DNA of 64,000 bases from Butyricimonas sp. Marseille-P3923 (GTDB lineage: Bacteria > Bacteroidota > Bacteroidia > Bacteroidales > Marinifilaceae), in contig NZ_FXXL01000007.1 of assembly GCF_900184685.1 (NCBI RefSeq), forward strand, positions 1,674,001 through 1,738,000, given 5' to 3'. The notes under the pieces are model-generated. The model made no database searches, had not been told where the DNA came from, and saw nothing but the letters and a program-made list of their open reading frames with translations. Positions 1-8,729 of the stretch are shown one piece after another. The first letter of the stretch is position 1. Each line of letters starts with the position of its first letter. A program made the position numbers and the translations under genes.

Positions 1-401
1 CGTACGACTTTTGCCTCGTGTAACAAAGCCCCCGGCTCCATCACCCCGTTAATCGTGCGGACTACTTCTCCTTTCCCGTTTATAAACAACAGCGTGGGAA
101 GTACTTCCACTTTATACTTCTGCACGATCGTCTTATTCTCCGGAGCCTCCACATTCATCTGAATAGATACAAAGTTTTTATTGAAATACTCCCCCACTTC
201 CGGCAAAGTAAAAACCTCACTTGCCATCAATTTACACGGTTGACACCAATCGGCATAAAAATCGACAAAAAGCTCTTTCTTCTCCTTTTTAGCTTTCGCC
301 ATAGCGTCCTCAAATGTCCCCTCGAAAAAAGTAATTTGGGCAGAAACCGTCCCAAGCAATCCTAAAAACAGGATCACCAAACTAAATTTTATATATCTCA
401 T
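1..401 (-). CDS. Thioredoxin-fold protein, exported (3' end outside window)
   Basis: Reading the minus strand from an ATG at 401 gives 133 codons without a stop, running off the window edge. The first 22 residues (MRYIKFSL... ending VSAQ) form a signal peptide. The mature part holds a thioredoxin active site WCQPCK around residues 53-58 inside a typical strand-helix context (FVDFYADWC), and a cis-proline region LPTLLFING follows. It is probably a periplasmic thiol-disulfide oxidoreductase or a thioredoxin-like lipoprotein partner. It lies 60 bp downstream of the small lipoprotein gene on the same strand, at the tail of the SusC/SusD locus, so co-transcription is likely. The substrate cannot be inferred. 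The fold is clear; the role is open because the C-terminus is missing. Confidence 0.85.
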   Translation of the reverse strand, partial: MRYIKFSLVILFLGLLGTVSAQITFFEGTFEDAMAKAKKEKKELFVDFYADWCQPCKLMASEVFTLPEVGEYFNKNFVSIQMNVEAPENKTIVQKYKVEVLPTLLFINGKGEVVRTINGVMEPGALLHEAKVV

Positions 402-460
402 TGCTATTAAATATTTAGAAGGAGAAAGAAGACAATCTTCTCTCTCCTATTTTGTTAAAA

Positions 461-886
461 CTATTCCAACACGAACGTGAATATATCCGTCAGAATAGCC
501 GAATGACCTTCATTTTCAACTTTCAACGAAACCGTGTAACACCCCTCGGGCGAATCGACTTTTGCATCAACATACATCCGTCCACCACCGATCACAGTCA
601 GATATTTGGTAAAATCCTCTGCAGCCTCCTGTCCATTAGAACTCTTCACTCCTGCAAGTGAATAAGTCAATGGTTCTGTACCCAAAAGTTGCTCTACTTG
701 GGAAGTCACCCATGGGATTGTCACATCAATATCCTCTTCATCAAGGTTCGAGAAACGAGTAATTCTCAACGTATCTTGCGTATAAGATGCATCATCCGTG
801 AACAAAAAACCAACAGCAACATCGCTACACCTCATGAATGCCAACGCCATGAACAACATGACAAAATATAATAGTCCTCTTATCAT
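461..886 (-). CDS. Small surface lipoprotein of SusC/D locus, unknown function
   Basis: This 141-residue protein has a hydrophobic N-terminus ending in a lipobox-like FMRC, so Cys20 is the probable lipidated residue. The rest has no motif I recognise. It is rich in short beta-type stretches, and the last 40 residues (YTVSLKVENEGHS region) look like an immunoglobulin-like strand pattern. It lies 11 bp downstream of the FAS1-like lipoprotein gene and precedes the thioredoxin-fold gene, so it belongs to the SusC/SusD operon. By position it is probably an accessory surface lipoprotein, as often found after SusD. No function is claimed. Confidence 0.75.
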   Translation of the reverse strand: MIRGLLYFVMLFMALAFMRCSDVAVGFLFTDDASYTQDTLRITRFSNLDEEDIDVTIPWVTSQVEQLLGTEPLTYSLAGVKSSNGQEAAEDFTKYLTVIGGGRMYVDAKVDSPEGCYTVSLKVENEGHSAILTDIFTFVLE

Positions 887-897
887 CTCTATTCATT

Positions 898-1521
898 TTA
901 AATGTACTTAAACTGAAAACTATACCCCAAAGCCTGAACAACGCCATTATTCGTTTGTATATCAGTCGAATAAATCCTATTAACCGCCGTTCCCCCACGA
1001 GCGAAAAAATGTAAAGAAATTTCACCCATATCCGGCACTCCCTCGAAAGGTTGTTGATAAGTCCACATGAACAAGCGTCCTCCCAGCGTTCGATACTCGA
1101 TACCGTCACTCTCCTCTCCCGTATACTCATCCCTCTTTCCCCGGGGCACATCTGCTAGCATAACACGTTGAGGTATAATCAACTTAGAAAGTGTATTTTG
1201 ACAAAATTCCACCGGAATATCGGTCACTTTTTCATATCCATTTTCTATCATATACAAACGGATACTGTAATTAGTCACACCCAAAAAAGTTATTTGCTCG
1301 TGCTCACCTTTTCCTTCGAACAAATCTTTCAATCCGGCATGTTCAATCATAATAATCGTGGAATCCCAATCCCAAGGTTGTGTATGTAAATATTCCCACA
1401 TCGAACAATCATGAACACCATTCGCCAACTCGCCTTCATGATAATTCCACTTCGTGCACGATCCCAATAACATGATCAATGCAACCCCTTTTAATAAATA
1501 TATTAATTTTGCCATTGCCAA
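898..1521 (-). CDS. FAS1 (fasciclin)-like lipoprotein
   Basis: The 207-residue lipoprotein has a signal peptide ending LLGSC (Cys22). Residues about 40-110 fit the start of a fasciclin/FAS1 domain: a short helix (SMWEYLHTQP), an aspartate-led helix where a gene-typical 'L..AGL...F' pattern occurs (IEHAGLKDLFEGKGE), then ITFLGVTNYSIRLYM, which matches the 'TvFaPtn.Af' position of FAS1. The remainder is only loosely FAS1-like. The start overlaps the end of the SusD gene by 19 bp, so translational coupling is likely. A second in-frame ATG two codons later would still overlap. FAS1-like lipoproteins after SusD are known in Bacteroidota uptake loci and probably sit on the cell surface. The domain call is moderately secure. 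Confidence 0.75.
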   Translation of the reverse strand: MAMAKLIYLLKGVALIMLLGSCTKWNYHEGELANGVHDCSMWEYLHTQPWDWDSTIIMIEHAGLKDLFEGKGEHEQITFLGVTNYSIRLYMIENGYEKVTDIPVEFCQNTLSKLIIPQRVMLADVPRGKRDEYTGEESDGIEYRTLGGRLFMWTYQQPFEGVPDMGEISLHFFARGGTAVNRIYSTDIQTNNGVVQALGYSFQFKYI

Positions 1522-3101
1522 TAAGTATTTTGAGTCATCAACGTATTTTTAGTAAACGCACCCACGCCAACCGGTGCGTACAACGCTCCATTTTTCACAT
1601 CTTGATCTGTTAGAGTCGTGAAATTACCATACAACACCTCTTTCCAATAACCGTTACGAACGATATCGAAATAATATTGCCCTTCACCGAAAAGCTCGCG
1701 TCTTCGCTCATCAAAAATTTCCCGACGCAAAGATTCTTTATCTTTGGAACCCGTGTAATCTCCCAACTCCGCACGATATCGAACCGTATTTAAATCATTT
1801 ACAGCCGTTGCCATCTCCAGATTCACGCGACACTCCGCTCTCAACAAGATCAAATCGGCCAATCGCCAAATGACCCAATCGCCATCCGTTGCGATAACGA
1901 CTTCACCGGCCCACGATGTCACCTCCTCACTCGTCTGCTTAATCACGTCCCTCCACTTGGCAATATGCGCATAAGGGGTTACCTCACGTCCCACCTCGAT
2001 CTCTTCCTCAGTTTCCTCATCATACTCATACACGGGATAAGTCAATTCTCCCAACTCGAACCAGAATTCTCTCCGACGGGCATCCACCTCTTCCGGATAA
2101 ATGCTTTTAACCGTCTCCACGGTAATCTTTACATATTCATCCCAACTATCATTTACAATATTAGCAATCGCCGCTTCATCTGTCGTCGTGTAAGGATAAC
2201 TCATCAACATCTGCCCCGGCAACTCGGTCTTCAATTCAGACCACCATTTGCGATCAACATCCAAAGGATCATTATCAATACAAAAAATCGTTTCCCTGCT
2301 ATTCCGATTCGCACCGAACACGTTTGAAATCAAACCATCCATGCTCTCCAACTCGTACACACCGCATTTACCGTCAATCACTTCCGACGCATACCGTTCC
2401 GCTTCCTCCCAGTACTCTCTTTCATGAGTCAAGCCTCCTAACCAAGCATAAATATTCGCCAATAACGTATTTACCGTTCCAAGACTCGCGTATTGCTTGG
2501 AAGTAATCTTACTCCCGTTAGCATTAATCAATTTATCATGAGTAGGAAGCGTCAAAGCCAATTTTGCCTCTCTCAACGCTTCGTTCAAAACTTCCAACGC
2601 CGTTTTCTTACCTTCCGGTTCAATGGATTCCGAACTTTTGGCAATAGGAGCATCCCCCCAGATTTGAGCTAACCGAAAATAAGCAAGAGCTTTAGCGAAA
2701 TGAGCTTGCCCTAACCAAAACTCCGTGCGCTCTTTTGAAATATTTTCAAAGCGGTATTCGTTTTCCAGCATCACATTTGCCAAGTAAATCACGTTATAAA
2801 ATTCCCCCCACTCTATATCCAACACCATGCTCTCGTCATCCAAATAAGTAAATGGATCCAACGTGCGGAATCCCTCGTAATACATCCCGACATTATCCGC
2901 ATCAATCGAAATATAAAAATAGGGTTGAGTTCCCATACAAACCGACTTCATGGAAGCCAAGATGCCATTATACATCGCTTCAACTTCACTCTCGTTCTTG
3001 AAATAATTAACGAAAGTCACCGAATCTTCCGGCTCAACCGTCAACCAATCATTACATGAAAGCAATGGAATAAACAATAATAATATTAATAATTTCTTCA
3101 T
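1503..3101 (-). CDS. SusD/RagB family surface glycan/nutrient-binding lipoprotein
   Basis: The 532-residue protein has a lipoprotein signal with the lipobox LLSC (Cys16), then the classic SusD start CNDWLTVEPEDS and a four-helix TPR-like region (YNGILASMKS; AHFAKALAYFRLAQIWGDAPI). The C-terminal SusD signature is present too: WRLADLILLRAECRVNLE, followed by VNDLNTVRYRAEL and a DERRRELFGEGQYYFDIVRNG segment. Length is normal for the family. SusD proteins are outer-leaflet lipoproteins that cap the SusC barrel and deliver oligomeric ligand. The gene starts 11 bp downstream of SusC. The ligand is not predictable, and no glycoside hydrolase is present in the window, so a glycan is not assured. 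Confidence 0.96.
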   Translation of the reverse strand: MKKLLILLLFIPLLSCNDWLTVEPEDSVTFVNYFKNESEVEAMYNGILASMKSVCMGTQPYFYISIDADNVGMYYEGFRTLDPFTYLDDESMVLDIEWGEFYNVIYLANVMLENEYRFENISKERTEFWLGQAHFAKALAYFRLAQIWGDAPIAKSSESIEPEGKKTALEVLNEALREAKLALTLPTHDKLINANGSKITSKQYASLGTVNTLLANIYAWLGGLTHEREYWEEAERYASEVIDGKCGVYELESMDGLISNVFGANRNSRETIFCIDNDPLDVDRKWWSELKTELPGQMLMSYPYTTTDEAAIANIVNDSWDEYVKITVETVKSIYPEEVDARRREFWFELGELTYPVYEYDEETEEEIEVGREVTPYAHIAKWRDVIKQTSEEVTSWAGEVVIATDGDWVIWRLADLILLRAECRVNLEMATAVNDLNTVRYRAELGDYTGSKDKESLRREIFDERRRELFGEGQYYFDIVRNGYWKEVLYGNFTTLTDQDVKNGALYAPVGVGAFTKNTLMTQNTYWQWQN

Positions 3102-3112
3102 TGGGCTACATT

Positions 3113-6100
3113 TTAAAAATTAACCGTTAATCCAATAGTAAATTTCCGAGGTAACGGGTAAGAATTCAAATTATCTTTTCCAGTCTTAAGATCTATCAAT
3201 TCCGGATCCAACCCCGAATAGTTAGTCAACGTGAACAAATTCTCTCCCGTGATAAAAACACGCACCCCGGATATACCGATTTTCTTTGCGATATTCTGGT
3301 GCAAATTATAACCTAATGTTAATTGTTTCAAGCGTATAAAACTTACATTCTCTATATCACAATCATACAAACCACTATATTGATTCGGTTCGTAATAATA
3401 CTGTGCTTTAGGATAATCCGCTTTTTTAGAATCTGCCCCGTTCCAAATATTCACGTCATTCATATCAACAAACAACGGTCTTCCCGCTTTGGAAGGCTCT
3501 AACGCCACGTCATCATAAAGTTTCAACACGTGACGCCCCAAAGAGTAATTAAAGAATATATTCAAATCAAAGTTTTTCCAACGCAACTCGTTTATCCAAC
3601 CGCCATGAGCTATAGGTAGCGGACTAGCTGCATAATACATATCTACATCCTGTCCGATTCTTCCATCTCCATTCAAATCGAGAATCTGTCGGCTACCCGG
3701 TGTAAACACAGCATACATAGCATTCCCATATAACGGTTGAGGCTCTCTTTGTGCATTATAATAAACAGGCACTTCATCAAACGAACTGTAAAAACCATCC
3801 GTTTTATACACTTTCAGCTGATTCAAGGGTTTACCTATCACTTGATTTTCGAAATCAAAACCGTCCGCACTCTTCTCAAAACGATTCCAGTTCCGTGAAA
3901 GATTATACTTCATTCTCCATTTCACCGCCGTATTTCTCAAAATATCGGCTTCCAATTCCAATTCTATACCTTGATTCGAAATCGCCATCCCATTTTGCCA
4001 CTGAAAACCATGAAAATAAATATTTCCCGGCAACTCTATCCGATTTAATTGACCTGTCGTATAGCGATAATAATAATCCAAAACCAAACGCAAACGGTAA
4101 TCGAAGAAACTCAAATCCAACCCTAAATCATATTGATCCGTCTCTTCCCAACTTAATTTCTTATTGATAACCCCTCCATTAATATCGGGAACAATACCGG
4201 CTGAACCATGGAACGTTCCACTTGCCATTAATAATCCTTGCGACAAGTAACGTTGCCCGAACTTTTGCCCGGAAGTACCCCAGCTAGCTCGAATTTTACC
4301 GAAACTCAACCAATAACACGATTGCATGAATGCCTCATCCGAAAATGTCCAACCGATAGCAAAAGCGGGAAAGGTAGCCCAACGCACATTCTCCCCGAAG
4401 ACAGAAGAACCATCCCGACGAATAGTCGCCTCAAACATATACTTCTCTTTGAAATTATATGTCAAACGCCCGAAATAACTATTCATACGCTCCTCCGAAA
4501 AAGAAGATTCATACTCAAACGCAGACTCGTAAAAAGGCTCTCCCTCTCCTGACACATTCGTGTTATTCAACCCGTAATTACCACCCCATCCGGTTCCCAC
4601 GTAATGTATTTTATCATTGGGACCGTTTTTCCCGGTTCCCTTATTATTAAAAGACTGAGCTTTTTGGAACGACAACCCTAACATAACATTAAAATTATGC
4701 TTATTCAAATAACTAAAGGAATAAGTCAATAAATTCTCGTTCAATATCGACAAATCTCTCGAGATTGTCCCTTTTGATTCCGAAAAATGAGTATAAGCAT
4801 CTAAACTGGCTGGTTTAAAAGTATTCTGATTCTGCTGGTTATAATCAACTCCCGCTGAAACCTTCAAATGCAAATTACGAATCAATTCGTAATCAAAAAC
4901 CATATTATAACGCAAAGAATAACTCTGATTTTTCTCCGAAACCTCATTCAACTTCTTGGCCATACTCATCCCGAATTCACCTCCTCCCGGCAACAAAGTC
5001 GATGTCTTTTTCGGGTCAGAACTAACGCTTTCTATTTTTTGAGCACCATGTCCGGCATTAGAGCCTCGACTACGGTCACTATACGTAAGTCCCAACTGCG
5101 TATCCATACGCAGACGTTTAGTCGGATACGCCGTTAAATTGGAAATCACATTAAAACGCGTAAATCCGGTATTAATAACAATCCCCTCCTCATCATAATA
5201 ACCGGCACCCACAATATAACGTACATTATCGTTACCACCGGAGGCCTGTATATTGGCATTAACCACGTTAGCGGTTTGATAATTCAACCGATACCAATGA
5301 GTTGAATTATTATAAAAAGCATTCAAACTATCCTGCAAAACGATTGCATCCTGACGAGTGGATGCGTTACCCCAGAACCAATCGTACATCGGACCATTCG
5401 GTTTTCGAATACTCAATACCTCTTCATAAGAAGTCGGCATCTTCCACTTTCCATCGGCAGTCTTATAAGGCAATACCGTATTGCGCAAAGCATTCAAATG
5501 GTACATTCTCTCGTAACTTCCCCCGTACTGCACGGGTGCTTTAGGCAACCAAGATGCGGAATACGATACATTCACGTTAAACTGGGCTCTACCAGCACGC
5601 CCCTTCTTCGTGGTAATCAAAATTACCCCGTTACCGGCACGAGAACCGTAAATTGCCGCAGAAGCCGCATCCTTCAACACCTCAATAGACTCAATCATCG
5701 AAGGATCCAAATCAGACAGTGTATTTGCCCCGGTAACAGCCGAAGTAAAGGATTGCATCGGGATTCCGTCAATCACGTACAAAGGAGTACCGTAACCCCT
5801 ATCTGCTCCTTCTCCATCCACAAACAACGAATTGTAACCTCTAATCGCCACAATCGCACCACCACCGGGAGAACCGGAAATATTATTTACCTCGACACCC
5901 GCCATGTGTCCCTGCAGCAAATTCTCCAGACTATGCGTCGGCAATTCCTTCAAATCATCCCCCTTCACGGAAGATATGGCACTAACCACCGTACGTTTCT
6001 TCTGGGAACCGTAAGCAACCACCTGCACCTCATCCAGCCCGGATATATCCTCCTGCATCTTCACAACCAACAACTTATCTGCAGTGTAAGCCACTTTCTG

Positions 6101-6658
6101 GGTCTTAAACCCGATAAAAGAAAACACGAGATACCCTTTTTCTTTGGGTAACGGCAATACAAAACGTCCTGCCGTATCCGTTGCCGTTCCCACTTGAGTA
6201 CTATCCAGCATCACGGTAACCCCGGGCATAGGCACATTCTTCTCGTCAACCACCTGCCCCTTGATGATATACGTCTTTTTCTTATTATCATCCGCAGCCG
6301 CACGAATAATTACCACGTTATCATCATAAGAGAAAGTCAAACCTAACGAAGGCAACCATTCCTTCAACACCTCATCCAAAGACTTGTTTTCCACCTTCAA
6401 ACTCACCTTCCCTTTTTGTTGTATCATCTGATTATTATACAGAAAATCACAACCGGACTGTTGACCGAGTTCCGTAAAAATAGTCTTCAACGAAACATTC
6501 TCCATCTCCAGATTAATCACGGTTTGCTGTGAATAAACATTCGCTTGCACCGAGATGAAAAAAACAAACTGAAAAAGACAAAACAATTTCATAAAGATTA
6601 ACATTTTCCGAACAGGAATCTTGCACAAAGCCCTTATTCGAATTCGACTTTTTTGCAT
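3113..6658 (-). CDS. SusC/RagA TonB-dependent outer-membrane transporter with STN domain
   Basis: The protein has 1181 residues. The N-terminal 40 residues include a signal peptide (KLFCLFQFVFFISVQANVYSQ); in-frame Met19 or Met23 could be the true start. Residues about 48-118 are an STN (secretin/TonB short N-terminal) domain, which contacts a FecR anti-sigma factor. Residues about 130-203 are a carboxypeptidase-regulatory-like domain (GQVVDEKNVPMPGVTV; SFIGFKTQKV). The plug domain follows (EVQVVAYGSQKKRTVVSAIS; DGIPM; SIEVLKDAASAAIYGSRAGNGVILITTKKG). The rest is a 22-strand-type barrel ending in an aromatic FTIGLTVNF. The STN domain together with the upstream sigma/FecR pair shows that ligand binding should feed back to transcription. 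Ligand unknown. Confidence 0.97.
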   Translation of the reverse strand: MQKSRIRIRALCKIPVRKMLIFMKLFCLFQFVFFISVQANVYSQQTVINLEMENVSLKTIFTELGQQSGCDFLYNNQMIQQKGKVSLKVENKSLDEVLKEWLPSLGLTFSYDDNVVIIRAAADDNKKKTYIIKGQVVDEKNVPMPGVTVMLDSTQVGTATDTAGRFVLPLPKEKGYLVFSFIGFKTQKVAYTADKLLVVKMQEDISGLDEVQVVAYGSQKKRTVVSAISSVKGDDLKELPTHSLENLLQGHMAGVEVNNISGSPGGGAIVAIRGYNSLFVDGEGADRGYGTPLYVIDGIPMQSFTSAVTGANTLSDLDPSMIESIEVLKDAASAAIYGSRAGNGVILITTKKGRAGRAQFNVNVSYSASWLPKAPVQYGGSYERMYHLNALRNTVLPYKTADGKWKMPTSYEEVLSIRKPNGPMYDWFWGNASTRQDAIVLQDSLNAFYNNSTHWYRLNYQTANVVNANIQASGGNDNVRYIVGAGYYDEEGIVINTGFTRFNVISNLTAYPTKRLRMDTQLGLTYSDRSRGSNAGHGAQKIESVSSDPKKTSTLLPGGGEFGMSMAKKLNEVSEKNQSYSLRYNMVFDYELIRNLHLKVSAGVDYNQQNQNTFKPASLDAYTHFSESKGTISRDLSILNENLLTYSFSYLNKHNFNVMLGLSFQKAQSFNNKGTGKNGPNDKIHYVGTGWGGNYGLNNTNVSGEGEPFYESAFEYESSFSEERMNSYFGRLTYNFKEKYMFEATIRRDGSSVFGENVRWATFPAFAIGWTFSDEAFMQSCYWLSFGKIRASWGTSGQKFGQRYLSQGLLMASGTFHGSAGIVPDINGGVINKKLSWEETDQYDLGLDLSFFDYRLRLVLDYYYRYTTGQLNRIELPGNIYFHGFQWQNGMAISNQGIELELEADILRNTAVKWRMKYNLSRNWNRFEKSADGFDFENQVIGKPLNQLKVYKTDGFYSSFDEVPVYYNAQREPQPLYGNAMYAVFTPGSRQILDLNGDGRIGQDVDMYYAASPLPIAHGGWINELRWKNFDLNIFFNYSLGRHVLKLYDDVALEPSKAGRPLFVDMNDVNIWNGADSKKADYPKAQYYYEPNQYSGLYDCDIENVSFIRLKQLTLGYNLHQNIAKKIGISGVRVFITGENLFTLTNYSGLDPELIDLKTGKDNLNSYPLPRKFTIGLTVNF

Positions 6659-6684
6659 ACTTTTGTTTTTTAAGATTATACCAT

Positions 6685-6717
6685 GTACAACAACTACCTA
6701 ACACGCATTTGTTGTAC
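6685..6717. other. Hairpin in the FecR-SusC gap (9-bp stem)
   Basis: GTACAACAA at 6685-6693 is exactly complementary to TTGTTGTAC at 6709-6717, with a 15-nt loop. It lies about 27 nt upstream of the SusC start and follows the 13-bp hairpin at 6725-6754 in transcription order (minus strand). It could be an operator or an mRNA structure controlling SusC expression. Function is inferred only from position. Confidence 0.45.
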
Positions 6718-6724
6718 TTTATCT

Positions 6725-6754
6725 AAAGTTGGGGATTGGGGAATCCCCAACTTT
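6725..6754 (-). terminator. Strong stem-loop directly after FecR (attenuator or processing site)
   Basis: A perfect 13-bp stem (AAAGTTGGGGATT paired with AATCCCCAACTTT) with a four-base loop overlaps the last base of the FecR stop codon. No U-tract follows on the minus strand, so it is not a canonical rho-independent terminator. It more likely attenuates read-through or stabilises the regulator mRNA 3' end, giving different levels of sigma/FecR and SusCD. Structure is seen; role is inference. Confidence 0.5.
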
Positions 6755-7917
6755 CATTTTTCTTTAATAATTACATTCTTTCCATTTACTTCAAACACCA
6801 CCAACCCGGTCTGTTCGAGCTTTTCAAACAAACTCACCACCTCATCATACCGTCTCAAACGTCCCGTAAATTCCAATGATTTAACACCCGGGTTCTGATA
6901 AAAAACATTCAAATCATACCACAACGCTAACGTCTCCATAATATCCTCCAGCATCATCTGGTCAAACTTGTAATATCCATCTTTCCACGCCGTGTACAAT
7001 TTTGTATCCACCTGTTTAACCTCGAACCTACCATCCTCGATATCATAAATTGCCTGTTTCCCCGGACTCACCTCCACAGACTCCCTTCCATCCGTCAACT
7101 GAATTTTCCCCTCTTCCAGTGTCGTTTCTATTCTCCCGCGTCCCGGATAAGCCGTCACGTTAAAAGAAGTTCCCAAGACCTGAATCTGCACATCACCTGC
7201 CTGCACGAAAAAAGGACGTCGTTCATCTTTCCGAACTTCAAAATAAGCCTCTCCTTTCAACTTAACCTCCCGCTTATCTCCCACAAAAACAACCGGATAA
7301 CTAATTTCCGACCCCGCATTCAAAAACACTTTCGTCCCATCCGCCAAAACGACATTATACTCCGATCCCCGGGGAATAACCAATGTATTGAACTCCACCT
7401 TTTCGGGAGCCACAGAATCCGTTGACGTATACCTCAAAGTCGCATTCTCATTCGCGATTTGCACGCTATCCTCACGAATAAACTTTCCATCATACTTCTC
7501 AAGCTCCACTACCTCCCCCGTGTTCAACTTCAAATGAGCTATACTCGTGTTCACGTTCTGTCGCAAATCTCGCGGAACAACTTGATTTTCCTGATTCGTC
7601 CCCAGCCACCTGTACAACAACACACTACACAACAAAACAGCTATTGCAGCCGCCACAGAATAACTCCATCGAATTTTCAACTTCCTGCCAGCACGTCTGG
7701 ATACCACCTTCGCCTCTATCTTTTTCATAACGGACGCTCCCCTCGTCCCCGGAGCCTCTTTTACCAACCGAGCACTTCGAAACATCCCCCGCAGCACTTC
7801 CACCTCCTTCTCCCCATCATGATCTCGCAACCAAGCCTCCACCTCTTGCCGCTCACTTTCCGACAAGACTTCACCGGACAAATAAGCTGCTATTATTTCA
7901 CTGATTCTATCATCCAT
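6754..7917 (-). CDS. FecR family anti-sigma factor / signal transducer
   Basis: The 387-residue inner-membrane protein has three parts. The N-terminal cytoplasmic segment (about 1-75, starting MDDRISEIIAAYLSGE) should bind the ECF sigma factor. One transmembrane helix follows at about 87-107 (SYSVAAAIAVLLCSVLLY). The periplasmic FecR domain is at about 180-280 (LADGTKVFLNAGSEISYP; VKLKGEAYFEV; FVQAGDVQIQVLGTSFNV). The C-terminal DUF4974-like domain at about 310-385 (DGYYKFDQMMLEDIMETLALWY) resembles the STN fold and probably contacts the STN domain of SusC. It lies 55 bp downstream of the sigma factor gene, a standard cell-surface-signalling arrangement. Confidence 0.95.
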   Translation of the reverse strand: MDDRISEIIAAYLSGEVLSESERQEVEAWLRDHDGEKEVEVLRGMFRSARLVKEAPGTRGASVMKKIEAKVVSRRAGRKLKIRWSYSVAAAIAVLLCSVLLYRWLGTNQENQVVPRDLRQNVNTSIAHLKLNTGEVVELEKYDGKFIREDSVQIANENATLRYTSTDSVAPEKVEFNTLVIPRGSEYNVVLADGTKVFLNAGSEISYPVVFVGDKREVKLKGEAYFEVRKDERRPFFVQAGDVQIQVLGTSFNVTAYPGRGRIETTLEEGKIQLTDGRESVEVSPGKQAIYDIEDGRFEVKQVDTKLYTAWKDGYYKFDQMMLEDIMETLALWYDLNVFYQNPGVKSLEFTGRLRRYDEVVSLFEKLEQTGLVVFEVNGKNVIIKEK

Positions 7918-7922
7918 ATTAA

Positions 7923-7941
7923 TTCCTTTTCACTAAAGGAA
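7923..7941 (-). other. Small hairpin in FecR leader
   Basis: TTCCTTT and AAAGGAA form a perfect 7-bp stem with a 5-nt loop, just 6 bases upstream of the FecR start codon on the transcribed strand. The AAAGGAA arm is purine-rich and could act as the ribosome-binding site, so pairing might limit FecR translation relative to the sigma factor. This is inference from position. Confidence 0.35.
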
Positions 7942-7972
7942 CCTAACTATTGATTTCGGGTGACAGCAGATA

Positions 7973-8530
7973 TTATTTTTTTCCTAAAAAAAATAACAAC
8001 GTCAAATAATCATCCGTTTTCAACGCTTTACGCAAGAATTGCAAAGACCTCCCCATCTGAGTTTTCACCGTGTTAATGCTAACACCTAATTGAGCTGCCA
8101 CTTCTTGATATTTCATACCTTCCATACACACCATATGCAATATGCGTCTACGCTCTTCCGGCAAGGATTCCATCGAACGATACAACTTCTCCACCAATTC
8201 CGGATCCACCCCTTCCTCTTCATCATACAACTCCTCCCGAATCACATCATGTTTATCCTCCCGTCGCCTCGTGTTCCGCAAATAATTCAAACAACCGTGC
8301 TTCACAGCAGAATAAAGATAGTGCTCCAAGCTACCGCGCAAACTATTAAAACGCCTGTTAGCCCAGAAATCAACAAAACACTCTTGAACAACATCCGCAG
8401 CCTCCTCTGCATCCCCCAACAATTGAGTTGCGAACAAAATTAACGGATCATAAAATGAAGCATACAACAAACGAAATCCTTGCTGCTCATTCTTTCTAAA
8501 TAACAATAATATCTCCTCGTTGTTTCCCAT
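7973..8530 (-). CDS. ECF RNA polymerase sigma factor (sigma-70 family)
   Basis: I take the ATG at 8530 as the start (MGNNEEILLLFRK), giving 185 residues. An upstream in-frame TTG at 8542 is possible but lies inside the likely promoter. Region 2 is at about 20-85 (FRLLYASFYDPLILFATQLL; AADVVQECFVDFWANR, the -10 recognition helix). Region 4 is at about 120-170, with a helix-turn-helix YQEVAAQLGVSINTVKTQMGRSLQFLRKAL. The FecR and SusC genes follow on the same strand, so it should direct transcription of the SusC/D locus when released by FecR. Length is typical for the family. Confidence 0.96.
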   Translation of the reverse strand: MGNNEEILLLFRKNEQQGFRLLYASFYDPLILFATQLLGDAEEAADVVQECFVDFWANRRFNSLRGSLEHYLYSAVKHGCLNYLRNTRRREDKHDVIREELYDEEEGVDPELVEKLYRSMESLPEERRRILHMVCMEGMKYQEVAAQLGVSINTVKTQMGRSLQFLRKALKTDDYLTLLFFLGKK

Positions 8531-8539
8531 TTTTATGAC

Positions 8540-8569
8540 CAAACTTATTTTCGGGGCTAAAATAACAAA
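8540..8569 (-). promoter_or_regulatory. Bacteroidota-type promoter of the sigma factor gene
   Basis: On the minus strand TTTG (8569-8566) is followed after 18 nt by TAAGTTTG (8547-8540), an exact match to the Bacteroidota -33/-7 consensus TTTG / TAnnTTTG. The -7 box ends only 9 nt before the ATG at 8530, so the transcript would have a very short leader. The match is seen; activity is inferred. Confidence 0.5.
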
Positions 8570-8677
8570 ACTCCTTATTTATTTACTCATTTCACACACT
8601 TTTTTTAGATTTAACCACCTATCTTAAACAATATTCATGTATCACTATCACCTACCACCCAGAATCATACACGAAAA

Positions 8678-8705
8678 AAGAGGAGGTGTTTTGACACCCC
8701 CTCTT
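8678..8705 (-). terminator. Rho-independent terminator of clpC
   Basis: A 12-bp stem with one mismatch (AAGAGG.GGTGT type) and a 4-nt loop is followed on the minus strand by six T residues. It sits 25 bp past the clpC stop codon. Confidence 0.8.
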
Positions 8706-8729
8706 CATCTAATTTATCTTTCTGCAAAC

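Noticed and set aside
5498-6151. Open frame of 217 codons on the plus strand
   Set aside because: Antisense to the SusC plug region, composition rich in Arg, His and Asn; no domain.
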